Source of the DNA: JANQMY01 sp965228775 | Lineage (GTDB): Bacteria > Pseudomonadota > Alphaproteobacteria > JANQMY01 | Assembly: GCA_965228775.1 (NCBI GenBank) | Contig: OZ245840.1 | Coordinates: 1,860,001-1,924,000 of the forward strand | Length of the DNA stretch: 64,000 bases | Direction: 5' to 3' | Shown: piece by piece, positions 41,990-51,116 of the stretch | Layout: each line of letters starts with the position of its first letter | How positions within the stretch are numbered: the stretch's first letter is position 1 | Translations under genes and position numbers: made by a program | Notes under the pieces: generated by a model | The model's input: the letters and a program-made list of their open reading frames with translations, nothing else | Database searches by the model: none | Told to the model about the DNA's origin: nothing

Positions 41990-43499
41990 ACAGCCACAAT
42001 CGCCACTCCAAATGATCCGCCAGCGGATTGACGCCATTTCTTGGTGGCACCGGACACTGTTCATTGTCGGGCTTTTGGTCTTTGGTCGTCTCGTCGCCCT
42101 CTTTGCGAGCCCCCTCAACCTCGGCGGTGATGAAACCCAATATTGGGTTTGGTCGCAGATTCCCGATTTTGGATACTTCTCCAAGCCGCCCCTCATCGCA
42201 TGGATCATCGGCCTGACCACAAGCGTCTGTGGCGATGGCGAAGCCTGTGTTCGTTTGGCATCGCCCTTCTTTCACGGGCTGACCGCTCTCGTTCTGTTCA
42301 AGCTGGGACGGACGCTCTTCGATGAGGCCACCGGGTTCTGGGCCGCCGCCGTTTACGCAACCCTGCCTGCTGTTTCCCTTTCGTCAGGTCTCATTTCGAC
42401 CGATGTGCCCCTTCTTCTTCTGTGGTCCATTAGTTTGTACGCCACCTATAAATGGGTAGCTACGGATCAATCGCGTTGGGCGGTTATGGCGGGCATTTCG
42501 ATTGGCTTTGGGCTGTTGGCCAAATACGCTATGCTTTATTTCATCGGCTGCTTAGTCATCTACCTTGCAGTATCGCCGCAACATCGGGTCCGATTGATCA
42601 GCCGCTCTTTCTTTATCATCATCGGTATCGCCCTCCTTATTTTGTCACCAAACCTGCTTTGGAATTGGGCCAATGATTTTCCGACCATTTCTCACACAGC
42701 TTCCAATGCCAATCTGGGCGGGTCGCTGATCCACCCTCTCAAGTTGCTGGAATTCTTCGGCAGTCAGTTTGGTGTGTTTGGGCCGATCCTTTTCGGCACA
42801 CTGGTTTACGGCGTAACGCGGTTAGGGCCGCAGCTCGCCTCTGCCGGAGAAAACAAACCTCAGATCGTTTTTCTGTTGTGTTTCAGCGTTCCCATTTTAG
42901 CCTTTGCCTTAGGCGTTGCCTTCCTGTCCAGGGCAAATGCCAATTGGGCCGCTCCCGCTTATATCGCGGGCACATTATTGGCCGTCGCCTGGCTGCGGCA
43001 GTCAGATTGGAAACACGGTCTTACCATTTCAACCGCCGGCCATTCGATCATTGCCATCCTGGTGGCGATCGGCATCAGCGTGCCGGCACTGGTCGACTCC
43101 CTCGGCTTTTCAAATGCTTTGAAGCGCGTACGCGGTTGGGACGACATGGGAGGTGCCGTGTCGGAGCTTGCCCGAAAGCATCCGTATACGGCAATCATGT
43201 CCGATCACCGGGAAACCATTGGCGAGTTGTATTATTACGCCAATCCACGATGGCAGCCGGTTGTCATGTGGGACTATGACTGGCACCCGCGAAACCACTA
43301 CGAGCTCAATGACCGGATCAACAAAGTGACGGGGCGGTTCGTTTTGTTTGTCAGCCGCTCGGATCAGATCAGCCATATCTCACGCCGCTTCGAGAAAGTG
43401 CTTCCCCTTAAGCCGCTGGTGATTCCGTTGGGCGGGGGCCTTACACGGACGATTTACCTCTACGAATGCACCGGCTTCATACCGTCAGACAGTCGCTGA
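41982..43499 (+). CDS. Second family 39 glycosyltransferase
   Basis: 505 residues with about eleven membrane helices. The loop motif is GGDETQYWVWSQ, typical of the PMT/GT39 group. It overlaps the ArnT-like gene before it by 8 bp. Two related transferases in tandem may add different sugars or act on different acceptors. The stop codons of this gene and modC overlap by 15 bp tail to tail. Confidence 0.87.
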   Translation: MSEQPQSPLQMIRQRIDAISWWHRTLFIVGLLVFGRLVALFASPLNLGGDETQYWVWSQIPDFGYFSKPPLIAWIIGLTTSVCGDGEACVRLASPFFHGLTALVLFKLGRTLFDEATGFWAAAVYATLPAVSLSSGLISTDVPLLLLWSISLYATYKWVATDQSRWAVMAGISIGFGLLAKYAMLYFIGCLVIYLAVSPQHRVRLISRSFFIIIGIALLILSPNLLWNWANDFPTISHTASNANLGGSLIHPLKLLEFFGSQFGVFGPILFGTLVYGVTRLGPQLASAGENKPQIVFLLCFSVPILAFALGVAFLSRANANWAAPAYIAGTLLAVAWLRQSDWKHGLTISTAGHSIIAILVAIGISVPALVDSLGFSNALKRVRGWDDMGGAVSELARKHPYTAIMSDHRETIGELYYYANPRWQPVVMWDYDWHPRNHYELNDRINKVTGRFVLFVSRSDQISHISRRFEKVLPLKPLVIPLGGGLTRTIYLYECTGFIPSDSR

Positions 43500-44588
43500 A
43501 CTCCCAAGCCGTCTGTCGAAGGCAACGGACTTCACCAACGCATAAGCGTCTTGACCGGGCCTTAGTGACAAGTCCTGTACGGAAAGGCGCGTCAAACGGG
43601 CACGAATGATCTGCCCGGCGCAATCAAGGCGCAGCTCTGCGAAGGGACCATCTTCCTCCGTGATATCCACGATCTTCACCGGTAACTGGTTCCGGATTGA
43701 AACGCCGGTCAGCGGTTCAAGGGATAAGGAAACGTCCCGAGCTCGCAGACGAACCCGCAACCGCTCACCTTTTGCAACGGTCAACGTGCTGGGCATCCAC
43801 AGCAGAACACCGGCAATGTCGAGGGCAATCATGGACAGCTCCGCGTCGCACTCGACCACATCGCCTTCCAGGATCGATCCGGTTTCAAAGTGACCTGTCA
43901 CTTCTGCGCCAAGACGTTCCAGCATGGCCGTTGTGGAACCGGTTCCGACAATGCGTCCCTGCTGCATGGCGACAAGCTGGGTCGAGATATGCGCCACCTC
44001 TTCCACCAAATGGCTAACAAAAATGACGGGCACTTGAAATTTTCGGGGCAGATCCGCGATCATTCCAAGAATGGTATTTTTCCGCGCCCGGTCAATGCCG
44101 CTTAACGGTTCATCCATGAGCATAAGCCGTGGCCGGGCCAGCAAGGCCCGCGCTATCGCAACGCGCTGCGCTTCGCCGCCCGAGAGCGTTGTTGTCTGAC
44201 GCGCCAGCAATTCGCGTATTTCCAGCGTCCCCACCACTTCATCAAACTCAATCGCCGGTCCTTGCCGGTCTGCCCGAACGGTCGCGTAGTCCAAATTACC
44301 TTGCACATTAAGGTGTGGGAACAGATGGGCTTTTTGGAACACGGTTCCCACAGGACGTTTGTGTGGCGGCAGATAGTCTCCACTTCTTTCCACTGATTGC
44401 CACGTGCTTCCTTGATAAGAAACCAAACCAGCCTTAGGAAGGAAACCGCCGATTGCTCTGAGGACAGATGATTTTCCGGCACCGCTTGGGCCGAATAGGG
44501 CCGTCACGCCCTCAAGCTGGATCGTCTCGCTTACGGCAAGCCGGAACTCGTTTTCCTGCCAGTTGAGATCCAATTGGAGAGACATCAC
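43485..44588 (-). CDS. modC: Molybdate ABC transporter ATPase
   Basis: 367 residues: Walker A FGPSGAGKSS at 32-41, signature TLSGGEAQRVAIARA, Walker B LMLMDEPL, and a C-terminal Mop/TOBE domain (about 295-360) that binds molybdate. Overlaps modB by 4 bp. Confidence 0.94.
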   Translation of the reverse strand: MMSLQLDLNWQENEFRLAVSETIQLEGVTALFGPSGAGKSSVLRAIGGFLPKAGLVSYQGSTWQSVERSGDYLPPHKRPVGTVFQKAHLFPHLNVQGNLDYATVRADRQGPAIEFDEVVGTLEIRELLARQTTTLSGGEAQRVAIARALLARPRLMLMDEPLSGIDRARKNTILGMIADLPRKFQVPVIFVSHLVEEVAHISTQLVAMQQGRIVGTGSTTAMLERLGAEVTGHFETGSILEGDVVECDAELSMIALDIAGVLLWMPSTLTVAKGERLRVRLRARDVSLSLEPLTGVSIRNQLPVKIVDITEEDGPFAELRLDCAGQIIRARLTRLSVQDLSLRPGQDAYALVKSVAFDRRLGSSATV

Positions 44589-45262
44589 ACAACCCGTGCC
44601 CGGTACCGGCTGTTGAGCACATAGACGGAAAGCAGAATAACGAAGGACACGACCAACAGGCCTAGCGACAATTGGTGAGCAGCTGCGTAATTGAGCGTTT
44701 CCACATGTTCATAAATGGCGATGGACACCACGCGCGTTTCCCCCGGGATGTTCCCGCCCACCATGAGCAGCACGCCAAATTCACCCAGCGTATGGGCGAA
44801 GGATAAGACCGCTGCCGTCACATAGCCGCGGATACTCAGCGGTAAGACCACGGAAAAGAACTGGTCCAAAGGGGAGGCCCGCAAACTCGCCGCCGCCTGC
44901 AACATGTCGTCATCGACGGCCTCAAACGCATTCTGCAGGGGCTGCACCGCGAAAGGCAGCGAATAAAGACACGAGGCAATGACCAAGCCGGAAAACGAAA
45001 ACGTCAGTGTAGATCCTGTAAGCTCCACCCACCATGCACCGATGGGACCTGCCGGCCCCAGAAGCACCAACAGATAAAAACCCATCACCGTCGGCGGCAG
45101 AACGAGAGGCAGGGCTACAAGCGCTTCACCAACACTGCGCCAAGCGCCTTTGGATCGGGCAAGCACCCACGCCACGGGCGTCGACACCACCAGCAAAATG
45201 ACGACAGTGGTCAACGCCAACAGCCCCGTGATCCGAACGGCTTCCCAATCAGCGCCCGTCAT
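44585..45262 (-). CDS. modB: Molybdate ABC transporter permease
   Basis: 225 residues, five to six membrane helices. The ATPase contact loop with AASLRASPLDQFFSVVLPLS is the standard EAA region. Four-bp overlaps with modA before and modC after show one tightly coupled operon. Confidence 0.94.
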   Translation of the reverse strand: MTGADWEAVRITGLLALTTVVILLVVSTPVAWVLARSKGAWRSVGEALVALPLVLPPTVMGFYLLVLLGPAGPIGAWWVELTGSTLTFSFSGLVIASCLYSLPFAVQPLQNAFEAVDDDMLQAAASLRASPLDQFFSVVLPLSIRGYVTAAVLSFAHTLGEFGVLLMVGGNIPGETRVVSIAIYEHVETLNYAAAHQLSLGLLVVSFVILLSVYVLNSRYRARVV

Positions 45263-46056
45263 CGGCCATCCAGTTCATAACCGGCTTCATCGATAAGATG
45301 CGTAACGTCCGGCGATTTGAGAAACGCCAGAAAGGCGCCAGCAGCAGGATTACCGGTTGCACGTTGCAGCTGAACCGCGTCTTGGCGCAGGGGCTGGTAC
45401 CACGACTGGGGCGGCAACCAATAACTGCCCGCCTCACCATTGCGATCACTGATGACCGATGATAGCGCCACAAAGCCCAAGTCAGCCGCCCCCGCCCCAA
45501 CAGCCGCGAATGCACCGGTAACGTTTTGCGCTTGCGCGATGCGTCCTGGAAGACTGTCTGTCAAGTTCAAGTGCTCAAGCACTTGAAGGGCGGCGGCGCC
45601 ATAGGGCGCTGTCTTTGGATTGGCAATGGACAAGGTTCGAAAGGGCGTTCTTAGAACATCCGGCCCCAGAGCATTTGAAGTTCCGCTTGAATAAAGAGCC
45701 AATACGCCGATGGCATAGGTAAAGCGCGTGTCTTGGTCGGCAAGGCCTTGCTCCACCAAGAGGTGCGGCCGTTCCGCGTCCGCTGCAAGAAACACATCGA
45801 AGGGTGCGCCGTGAAGAATTTTGGCGTAGAGCTGCCCTGTGGACCCTGCTGTCAGCCGCACATCATGGTCCGTCGTCTCGCCAAAAAGCGCTGCAATCTT
45901 CGTCGCCGTCTCCAGAAAATTCGACGCAACGGCAACCGTCGCTTCTTCGGCAGAAGCATCATCTGGGGCCCATAGGCAAAAGAGGACGATAAGCCCCCAC
46001 AAAGGCCGATATTTCCACATGGATATATCGATATCCATTCCCAAAACCGGCGTCAA
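45259..46056 (-). CDS. modA: Molybdate-binding periplasmic protein
   Basis: Up to 265 residues. The mature part begins after DASAEEATVAVASNF and shows the anion-binding GSTGQLYAKI loop. TTG at 46056 overlaps modE by 4 bp, like the other junctions; ATG at 46020 would give a better-looking signal peptide (MWKYRPLW...) and would place the palindrome at 46022-46037 just before the gene. I keep the longer form. Confidence 0.92.
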   Translation of the reverse strand: MTPVLGMDIDISMWKYRPLWGLIVLFCLWAPDDASAEEATVAVASNFLETATKIAALFGETTDHDVRLTAGSTGQLYAKILHGAPFDVFLAADAERPHLLVEQGLADQDTRFTYAIGVLALYSSGTSNALGPDVLRTPFRTLSIANPKTAPYGAAALQVLEHLNLTDSLPGRIAQAQNVTGAFAAVGAGAADLGFVALSSVISDRNGEAGSYWLPPQSWYQPLRQDAVQLQRATGNPAAGAFLAFLKSPDVTHLIDEAGYELDGR

Positions 46057-46415
46057 GAACGGCGCTCACGGCGTTTTGCGAGTTTGGAGGTCAAGGAAGA
46101 GATATGCGCCGCCGACACCTTTTCGGCATTTCGGCGGATCGTGTCATAGGTTTGAAGCACTTTCGATCCGAAGGGCGTCAACACAGCGCCCCCGCCGCCG
46201 GGCCCACCCCGCGTCGCCTCGATCAGCGGATCCGCAAACGCGCTGTTGAGATCCTCCACCAATGCGGCGGTCTTCTTGACCGACATGCCGAGGCTTTCGC
46301 CCGCCTTGCGGATCGACCCCTGTTGTTCGATGGCGCGCAACAGATCGGCCTTGCCGGGGCCCAACTGGACCCCCGGCGCCAGATCGATGCGGATATGCAG
46401 ATGAGGCCCAGCCAT
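46053..46415 (-). CDS. ModE-like transcription regulator (HTH domain only)
   Basis: About 120 residues from the inner ATG at 46415. A LysR-type winged helix of the ModE N-domain: GSIRKAGESLGMSVKKTAAL for the recognition helix, then GGGGAVLTPFGSKVL. The molybdate-binding C-domain of full ModE is absent, as is common for short forms. First gene of the mod operon, so it probably controls modABC. Confidence 0.88.
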   Translation of the reverse strand: MAGPHLHIRIDLAPGVQLGPGKADLLRAIEQQGSIRKAGESLGMSVKKTAALVEDLNSAFADPLIEATRGGPGGGGAVLTPFGSKVLQTYDTIRRNAEKVSAAHISSLTSKLAKRRERRS

Positions 46416-46461
46416 GGGCCTGTGTATCACACGGGCCGTTGAATTGGGCTAGAAATTGGTT

Positions 46462-47037
46462 TTAGGAAGCTGCTTCCACGGAACTGAAGATCCGTTCCAC
46501 GGTCTGCGCGTACCGGCCGAAATAGTATTCGGACGGCGCCATGAAGATGATGGCATCAAGGCCGCCATCCCGTTGCGCGGCTAACACCTTGCCTTTCATA
46601 TTGAGGCCACCGGACGTTGCAAAAGAAAGATCAAAACGAAAGCCCGTCTCGGTCCCGAACTTCGCAGGAGCCAAGTTTGCGTAACTCACCTGCTGATAGC
46701 CCAGCTTCGTAAGGTCTGTAACCATCAGGTCAGCCACATCGTTTGGTAGCATATCGTCCTTATACGGTACGATATCGTCGCTTTTACGCCCCGACTGACG
46801 AATCAAAGCTTCACCTTCCTGCACGGCCGGCACGAAACGCAGAACATTGAGCTCTACACCGTCAGCTGTCCAGATCGTGTCTTTTGAACCGATTGCTGTC
46901 TGTTTCGCCCAAGCGATCTGGGGAACGACCGAGAAGCGATTTGAAATTGTCACAGACTCATTGGCATCTACGGCCTGATAGGCGACACAACCGGCCAACA
47001 TAACAAGTCCGAGTACCAAGACGGCTATTTTCTTCAT
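46462..47037 (-). CDS. Lipoprotein of unknown function
   Basis: 191 residues, lipobox MLAGC with the lipid Cys at C17. Beta-rich after that. No domain recognised. It lies 14 bp after the M48 protease gene on the same strand and likely belongs to the same three-gene operon. Confidence 0.75.
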   Translation of the reverse strand: MKKIAVLVLGLVMLAGCVAYQAVDANESVTISNRFSVVPQIAWAKQTAIGSKDTIWTADGVELNVLRFVPAVQEGEALIRQSGRKSDDIVPYKDDMLPNDVADLMVTDLTKLGYQQVSYANLAPAKFGTETGFRFDLSFATSGGLNMKGKVLAAQRDGGLDAIIFMAPSEYYFGRYAQTVERIFSSVEAAS

Positions 47038-47051
47038 TCTACAGTTCCCCT

Positions 47052-48230
47052 TTACATTTGCTGCAGATAAAACTCGATCATCTGCCGATCGTCTGCATCA
47101 GGACGTTTTTCAAGATAAGTTTCAAAGCTGCGCCGGGCGAGCGGTTTATTCTTGAGCTTGAGTGCCGTGAGCCCCAAACTGCGATGGGCTTCCACAGGTG
47201 CGTCGGGTTGCAGCACCGCAAGTTCATAGATCGCTTGGGCCGCCGCCAAATCGCCCTCTTCATTTCGTTTGCGGTAGATTTCTCCTTTGAAGAAAAGGAG
47301 CTCGCCAGACCGCGGCTCTAGCTTCAACATGCGTTCGGCCAAAACAAGATGTTCGTCATAGGCCGCACGTTTCAATTCGTTCAACAACCAGGCAAGCCGA
47401 AGAGGCCCGATGGCGCTTCGGTGCCGCTCTGTACCCAGTATTCTTTCACCGGCCACCGATGCCATCTCATCGGCCCGTTTCGTCAGCGTTGTAAAACGCT
47501 CTTTCGGAGAAGGGTGTGTCGCAAAGAAAGGGGAGCGGCGTTTTTTTGGCGCCGCCTTATCTTCTTCGATCAGATTTGACCAAATAGCAGCACCTGCGCG
47601 TGGATCAAGGTCATGATTGACCAAACTATCGAAGCCTCGGGCGTCCGCTTCCCGCTCTTGATCGCGGTTGAAGGAGAAAAGAGATCCGAGTGCGATAAGC
47701 GCCGCCAAATCGCCAGCGATCCCGACCCCCGCACCGGCGGCAACCAGTGAGAAAAATGCCAAAAAGTTAGCGGTGTTCTTGGCCTTTCGGAACCGCTCAA
47801 GCGTATGACGTTCCAAGTAATGGCCAATCTCGTGGCCAAGAACAAATGCCAGTTGTGCTTCATTCTCGGCACGCAACAAAAGCCCGGTCCAAACATGCAT
47901 CATCCCGTTCGGGTACATAGACGCGTTGAAATGAGGAATATCGAGAATATAGACCCGGATGGATTTACAATGGGGACCGGCCAAACGGCAAGTGAGCATA
48001 CGCACGTAATTGTTGAGCGCTTCGTCCTTCACCAATAACGGGGAACGCCGTGTACTTTTTTCCGCGTTCTCCACCATCATCCACAGACCGCCTTCGTCAC
48101 TTTTAGCGTCAGGCGTATATCCTGGTGTCTTGTCGATGGCTTCGACAGCCAGAACGGCAGCCGAGTGACCGAATGCAATAACCGGGATCAGCAGGTAGAT
48201 AAGCGCGGCAAAGCCGACCCTAGACATCAC
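47052..48230 (-). CDS. M48-family zinc metalloprotease with TPR-like tail
   Basis: 392 residues. A signal peptide (about 1-29) precedes an M48 protease domain with zinc site HEIGH at 133-137 and the later Glu in READARGFD. The C-terminal 100 residues look like TPR repeats (LERMLKLEPRSGELLFFKGE). Similar to periplasmic BepA/LoiP-type proteases that tend outer-membrane proteins. Its start overlaps the lipoprotein gene before it by 4 bp. Confidence 0.88.
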   Translation of the reverse strand: MMSRVGFAALIYLLIPVIAFGHSAAVLAVEAIDKTPGYTPDAKSDEGGLWMMVENAEKSTRRSPLLVKDEALNNYVRMLTCRLAGPHCKSIRVYILDIPHFNASMYPNGMMHVWTGLLLRAENEAQLAFVLGHEIGHYLERHTLERFRKAKNTANFLAFFSLVAAGAGVGIAGDLAALIALGSLFSFNRDQEREADARGFDSLVNHDLDPRAGAAIWSNLIEEDKAAPKKRRSPFFATHPSPKERFTTLTKRADEMASVAGERILGTERHRSAIGPLRLAWLLNELKRAAYDEHLVLAERMLKLEPRSGELLFFKGEIYRKRNEEGDLAAAQAIYELAVLQPDAPVEAHRSLGLTALKLKNKPLARRSFETYLEKRPDADDRQMIEFYLQQM

Positions 48231-48934
48231 AAAGGCAGATCTTCATAGAGATTGCGCACCACTTTCTTTGCAGGGTCTTCCGTGCGCAGGTCGCCAGCTG
48301 TGCTAACTAAGCGATTAAACCAAACGATTTGGCCCGTCTTGAGATCGACCAAGGATGTGAAGGCAACTTGGGTTCCGCCTTGAATGCCCACGCCAAGAAC
48401 AGCTGCCCCCACCATCATGAATGCGCGGCCAGCCGACGTATAACTGTCTTGGACAAAGAGAAACAATCCATAATCCGAGTCAAACTCGTCGCGGATCGCA
48501 TTTGATCCCGGCCCTAAACTCCAATCGAGTGCTTTGCCCTTATTCGGGAGTTGCCCACCAGCACCGTAAAGATGCAGCAAGATCGAACGTCCTACCGCCG
48601 AATGAAGCTTTGCCACTTGCACAGATCGTGGACTGGCAAGATTGTCCGCCTTCGCAAAATCAATCCCTTTTTCGCTCAGCAGAAGAGCCGTTTCCTGATC
48701 AATCAACTGTTTGGCTTGCTGCGTCCAATCCGCACGCGGCTCGAACAATCCAGCCGCTGTAAGCGAACCAAGTGTCACATCCGGTTCGATCAAAACGATG
48801 CGCTTGTTAGCATTGGACGACCAAGAAAAATCCGCCTCTTCAGCGGTTTTGACGTTTGTCGTCGTGCAGGCCGCAAGCAAAAACCCCAGGCAAACAAAGC
48901 TTGCCAGTCTGCGGAAAAAAATATCCACAAGCAT
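48227..48934 (-). CDS. Lipoprotein, possibly CsgG-like fold
   Basis: About 235 residues. Lipobox LLAAC with TTT after it. NKRIVLIEPDVTLG near the start resembles the opening of proteins that set up an outer-membrane assembly, but I could not confirm a domain. Starts at ATG 48934; GTG 48928 has better spacing to GGGGAG. First gene of the trio with the M48 protease. Confidence 0.72.
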   Translation of the reverse strand: MLVDIFFRRLASFVCLGFLLAACTTTNVKTAEEADFSWSSNANKRIVLIEPDVTLGSLTAAGLFEPRADWTQQAKQLIDQETALLLSEKGIDFAKADNLASPRSVQVAKLHSAVGRSILLHLYGAGGQLPNKGKALDWSLGPGSNAIRDEFDSDYGLFLFVQDSYTSAGRAFMMVGAAVLGVGIQGGTQVAFTSLVDLKTGQIVWFNRLVSTAGDLRTEDPAKKVVRNLYEDLPL

Positions 48935-49132
48935 CTCCCCCAACTAAAACAATTCTTTGGCATGGAGGATAAGCCACCCAGCCCCCTAACCCATGCCTGT
49001 ACTCATTGGGAATCTGCCCGACTCGCGTGCATAAATCAATGCGTGTGTTCGAGAGACGCTACCTAACTTTTGAGGTAGTCAATCCCACAACAAGGGCGCA
49101 CAGAAGAATTCTGTCTCTCGTGGCAAAACAGA

Positions 49133-49594
49133 TCACAAATTTGGCGCCGTGAGAGAGCCTGTGCCTTCCGTAAACCCGATGAATGTGGCTGGGCCTTCCG
49201 GCGGGAATGCCCCCGACAAGTCGCCGGGAATGCCGTGCAGGTCCATCACCACCTCACCTTCGGCCCCGCCCCATTTGCCGGTGCCGGATTTGAAGGTGAT
49301 ACGGCCCTTGTCTTGCTCACCTTCCATATACCAATCAATATCCGCCAGCAGCGTATCGCCGTCCAGGTCCTGAAACTCGCAATGGCCAAAGCCGTTTGGC
49401 ACGGCGCCATCACGCGTGATGTCGTCGACACCGGCAATATCCACCTTGAGATAGATCTTCCGCTCTTGGTCAAGGGTCAGGCGAACAGCCCCTTTTGTGA
49501 TGTAGGTAAAAGCGGACAGTTCATGATTTTTGCGCACGGGTGCGCCCCAATCGGCAACGCCGCCGCTTTCGAACAACACTGTGTATGTGGTCAT
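49133..49594 (-). CDS. Unknown beta-rich protein of the Rieske operon
   Basis: 153 residues from the ATG at 49594; the longer open frame reaches 49840 but only overlaps the previous gene. No signal peptide. Repeated beta-strand character (VRLTLDQERKIYLKVDIAG) and a Gly-rich end suggest a small barrel, lipocalin or allene-oxide-cyclase type, without proof. It overlaps the membrane-protein gene by 4 bp. Confidence 0.7.
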   Translation of the reverse strand: MTTYTVLFESGGVADWGAPVRKNHELSAFTYITKGAVRLTLDQERKIYLKVDIAGVDDITRDGAVPNGFGHCEFQDLDGDTLLADIDWYMEGEQDKGRITFKSGTGKWGGAEGEVVMDLHGIPGDLSGAFPPEGPATFIGFTEGTGSLTAPNL

Positions 49595-49857
49595 CGTGTT
49601 CCTCCGTGTACAGGCGATGTGGCCAAGACAAGTTTTGTCAGCGCGACGAGGGACGACGCGGCCCACACCCCTTCGAGAATGACGAATGGCAAGAAGTCGA
49701 TCATGTAAGACGACAGACAGGCGAGCCCGGCGCCCACGAAATTCAACGATAGATAGATCCAGCCCGCCGGGTCCAGCCGATTGAGTTGGAGCATCAAAAA
49801 GGCGCCAAGCAACAGGCCCACACCGATGGCCCCCACCCATTCAGCCGGTGTAATCAT
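49591..49857 (-). CDS. CBU_0592-type small membrane protein
   Basis: 88 residues with three membrane helices. EWVGAIGVGLLLGAFLM and LDPAGWIYLSLNFVGAGLAC are typical of the CBU_0592 group. Four-bp overlap at both ends ties it to the oxygenase and to the beta-rich protein. Confidence 0.75.
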   Translation of the reverse strand: MITPAEWVGAIGVGLLLGAFLMLQLNRLDPAGWIYLSLNFVGAGLACLSSYMIDFLPFVILEGVWAASSLVALTKLVLATSPVHGGTR

Positions 49858-51023
49858 TGGGCCGCCCCATCGGACAGCCGGTCGAGGATCCAGCTATGGT
49901 GTTCCCAAATCGCGCGCTCCAAATGGCTTAGGCGGCCGGATATCGCCTGGTTGCTTTGCAGCCCTTTCTGGGCGCCTTCACAGGCAGAAATATCTTCCTC
50001 GTGAATGACGCGGCCCATGGCAATCGTGCCGTCCAAGATCTCCGCAAAATCCGGATCATCTTTGATCCCGGGCGGCAGCAAGAAAAAGATTTTCAGGTTG
50101 AAATTGTCGACCGCCTTCACTTCCAGCTGATACCACGCCACATAGTCCGGCAGCACCGCAAACAGATGATTTGGATACAGATTAAAAACACTAAAGAGTC
50201 GTAGCTGATCGTCCGACAGCCCGCTGACCCGGCGGAAGACCGGCTCGATCTCGGAACCGTCATGGGTCGGGATGCGCAGTACGGAATAGGGTTCCGTCAC
50301 TTCATCCACATAGGTCATTTTGGCGGGGTATGGCTTTTCGAAGGTTTCCGAATGGATGGCCAAATGGTGGTAGCCTTCCATGAAATTGTCGACCAGCACC
50401 TTCCAATTAAAAGGCGAGTCAAATTCGATAGGACCGATGACATCCATCTCGCCGATTTTCCACGGCGCCAATTCTGCGTTCAGGCTCGGCACGCGCGGGG
50501 CCAAAGGAGCCGCGTCCGGGTTCATCGACACGAAAATCCACCCCTGCCAAATCTCCAATGCATAAGACGGCAAACGGCACTTCTTGGGATCAAAATCTTT
50601 CGCCCCTTCCATCAAGGGCGCCCCCATGAGCTGACCATCCAGCGCATAGGTCCAACGATGATACGGGCAGCTCAGCGTGTTCGTGTTGCCCGCTCCTTCG
50701 ATCACCGGCATCCAACGGTGACGGCAAACAGCGGACAATGCATGCACCTGCCCGTCGCGGGCACGGGTGACCACCACCGGCTCCCCAAACAATTCGGTGG
50801 TGAAGTAATCGCCCGGCTGGCGGATCTGGCTCACATGGCCGACACACAGCCATTCTTTCTTGAAGATCTGCTCAACTTCCTGAGCGAACAGCCCCGGATC
50901 CGTGAAAAAGGCCGGGGGCAATGTGTGCGCCTGATCCGCCGAGGGACCAACCACGTGACGCGCTTCCTCCAAAATCTTATGGCGGGATGCTGAAGGATGC
51001 ACCGCAAGCGTTGCCTGAGACAT
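49854..51023 (-). CDS. Rieske-type aromatic ring-hydroxylating oxygenase, large subunit
   Basis: 389 residues from the ATG at 51023, chosen because AAGGAG stands 6 bp before it. The Rieske cluster ligands are C100-R-H102 and C119-PY-H122. The catalytic iron ligands lie in DNFMEGYHHLAIH. No reductase, ferredoxin or small subunit is encoded nearby. Aromatic, quaternary-amine or steroid substrates are all possible for the group. Controlled by the adjacent TetR operators. Confidence 0.9.
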   Translation of the reverse strand: MSQATLAVHPSASRHKILEEARHVVGPSADQAHTLPPAFFTDPGLFAQEVEQIFKKEWLCVGHVSQIRQPGDYFTTELFGEPVVVTRARDGQVHALSAVCRHRWMPVIEGAGNTNTLSCPYHRWTYALDGQLMGAPLMEGAKDFDPKKCRLPSYALEIWQGWIFVSMNPDAAPLAPRVPSLNAELAPWKIGEMDVIGPIEFDSPFNWKVLVDNFMEGYHHLAIHSETFEKPYPAKMTYVDEVTEPYSVLRIPTHDGSEIEPVFRRVSGLSDDQLRLFSVFNLYPNHLFAVLPDYVAWYQLEVKAVDNFNLKIFFLLPPGIKDDPDFAEILDGTIAMGRVIHEEDISACEGAQKGLQSNQAISGRLSHLERAIWEHHSWILDRLSDGAAQ

Positions 51024-51045
51024 CGTCAACTCCTTTTCTATCATT

Positions 51046-51077
51046 CGGTAGAAATATAATTCTACCGATCGGTCGAA
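51046..51077. promoter_or_regulatory. Tandem TetR-type operators before the Rieske gene
   Basis: Two overlapping palindromes share one half: CGGTAGAA-N6-TTCTACCG (51046-51067, perfect) and TTCTACCGATCGGTCGAA (51060-51077, 16 of 18 symmetric). They lie between the TetR gene and the oxygenase, about 22-55 bp before the oxygenase start. Confidence 0.7.
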
Positions 51078-51116
51078 ATTGTCAACAGAAAAATGAATCT
51101 GGCCCTAGTTCATTGA

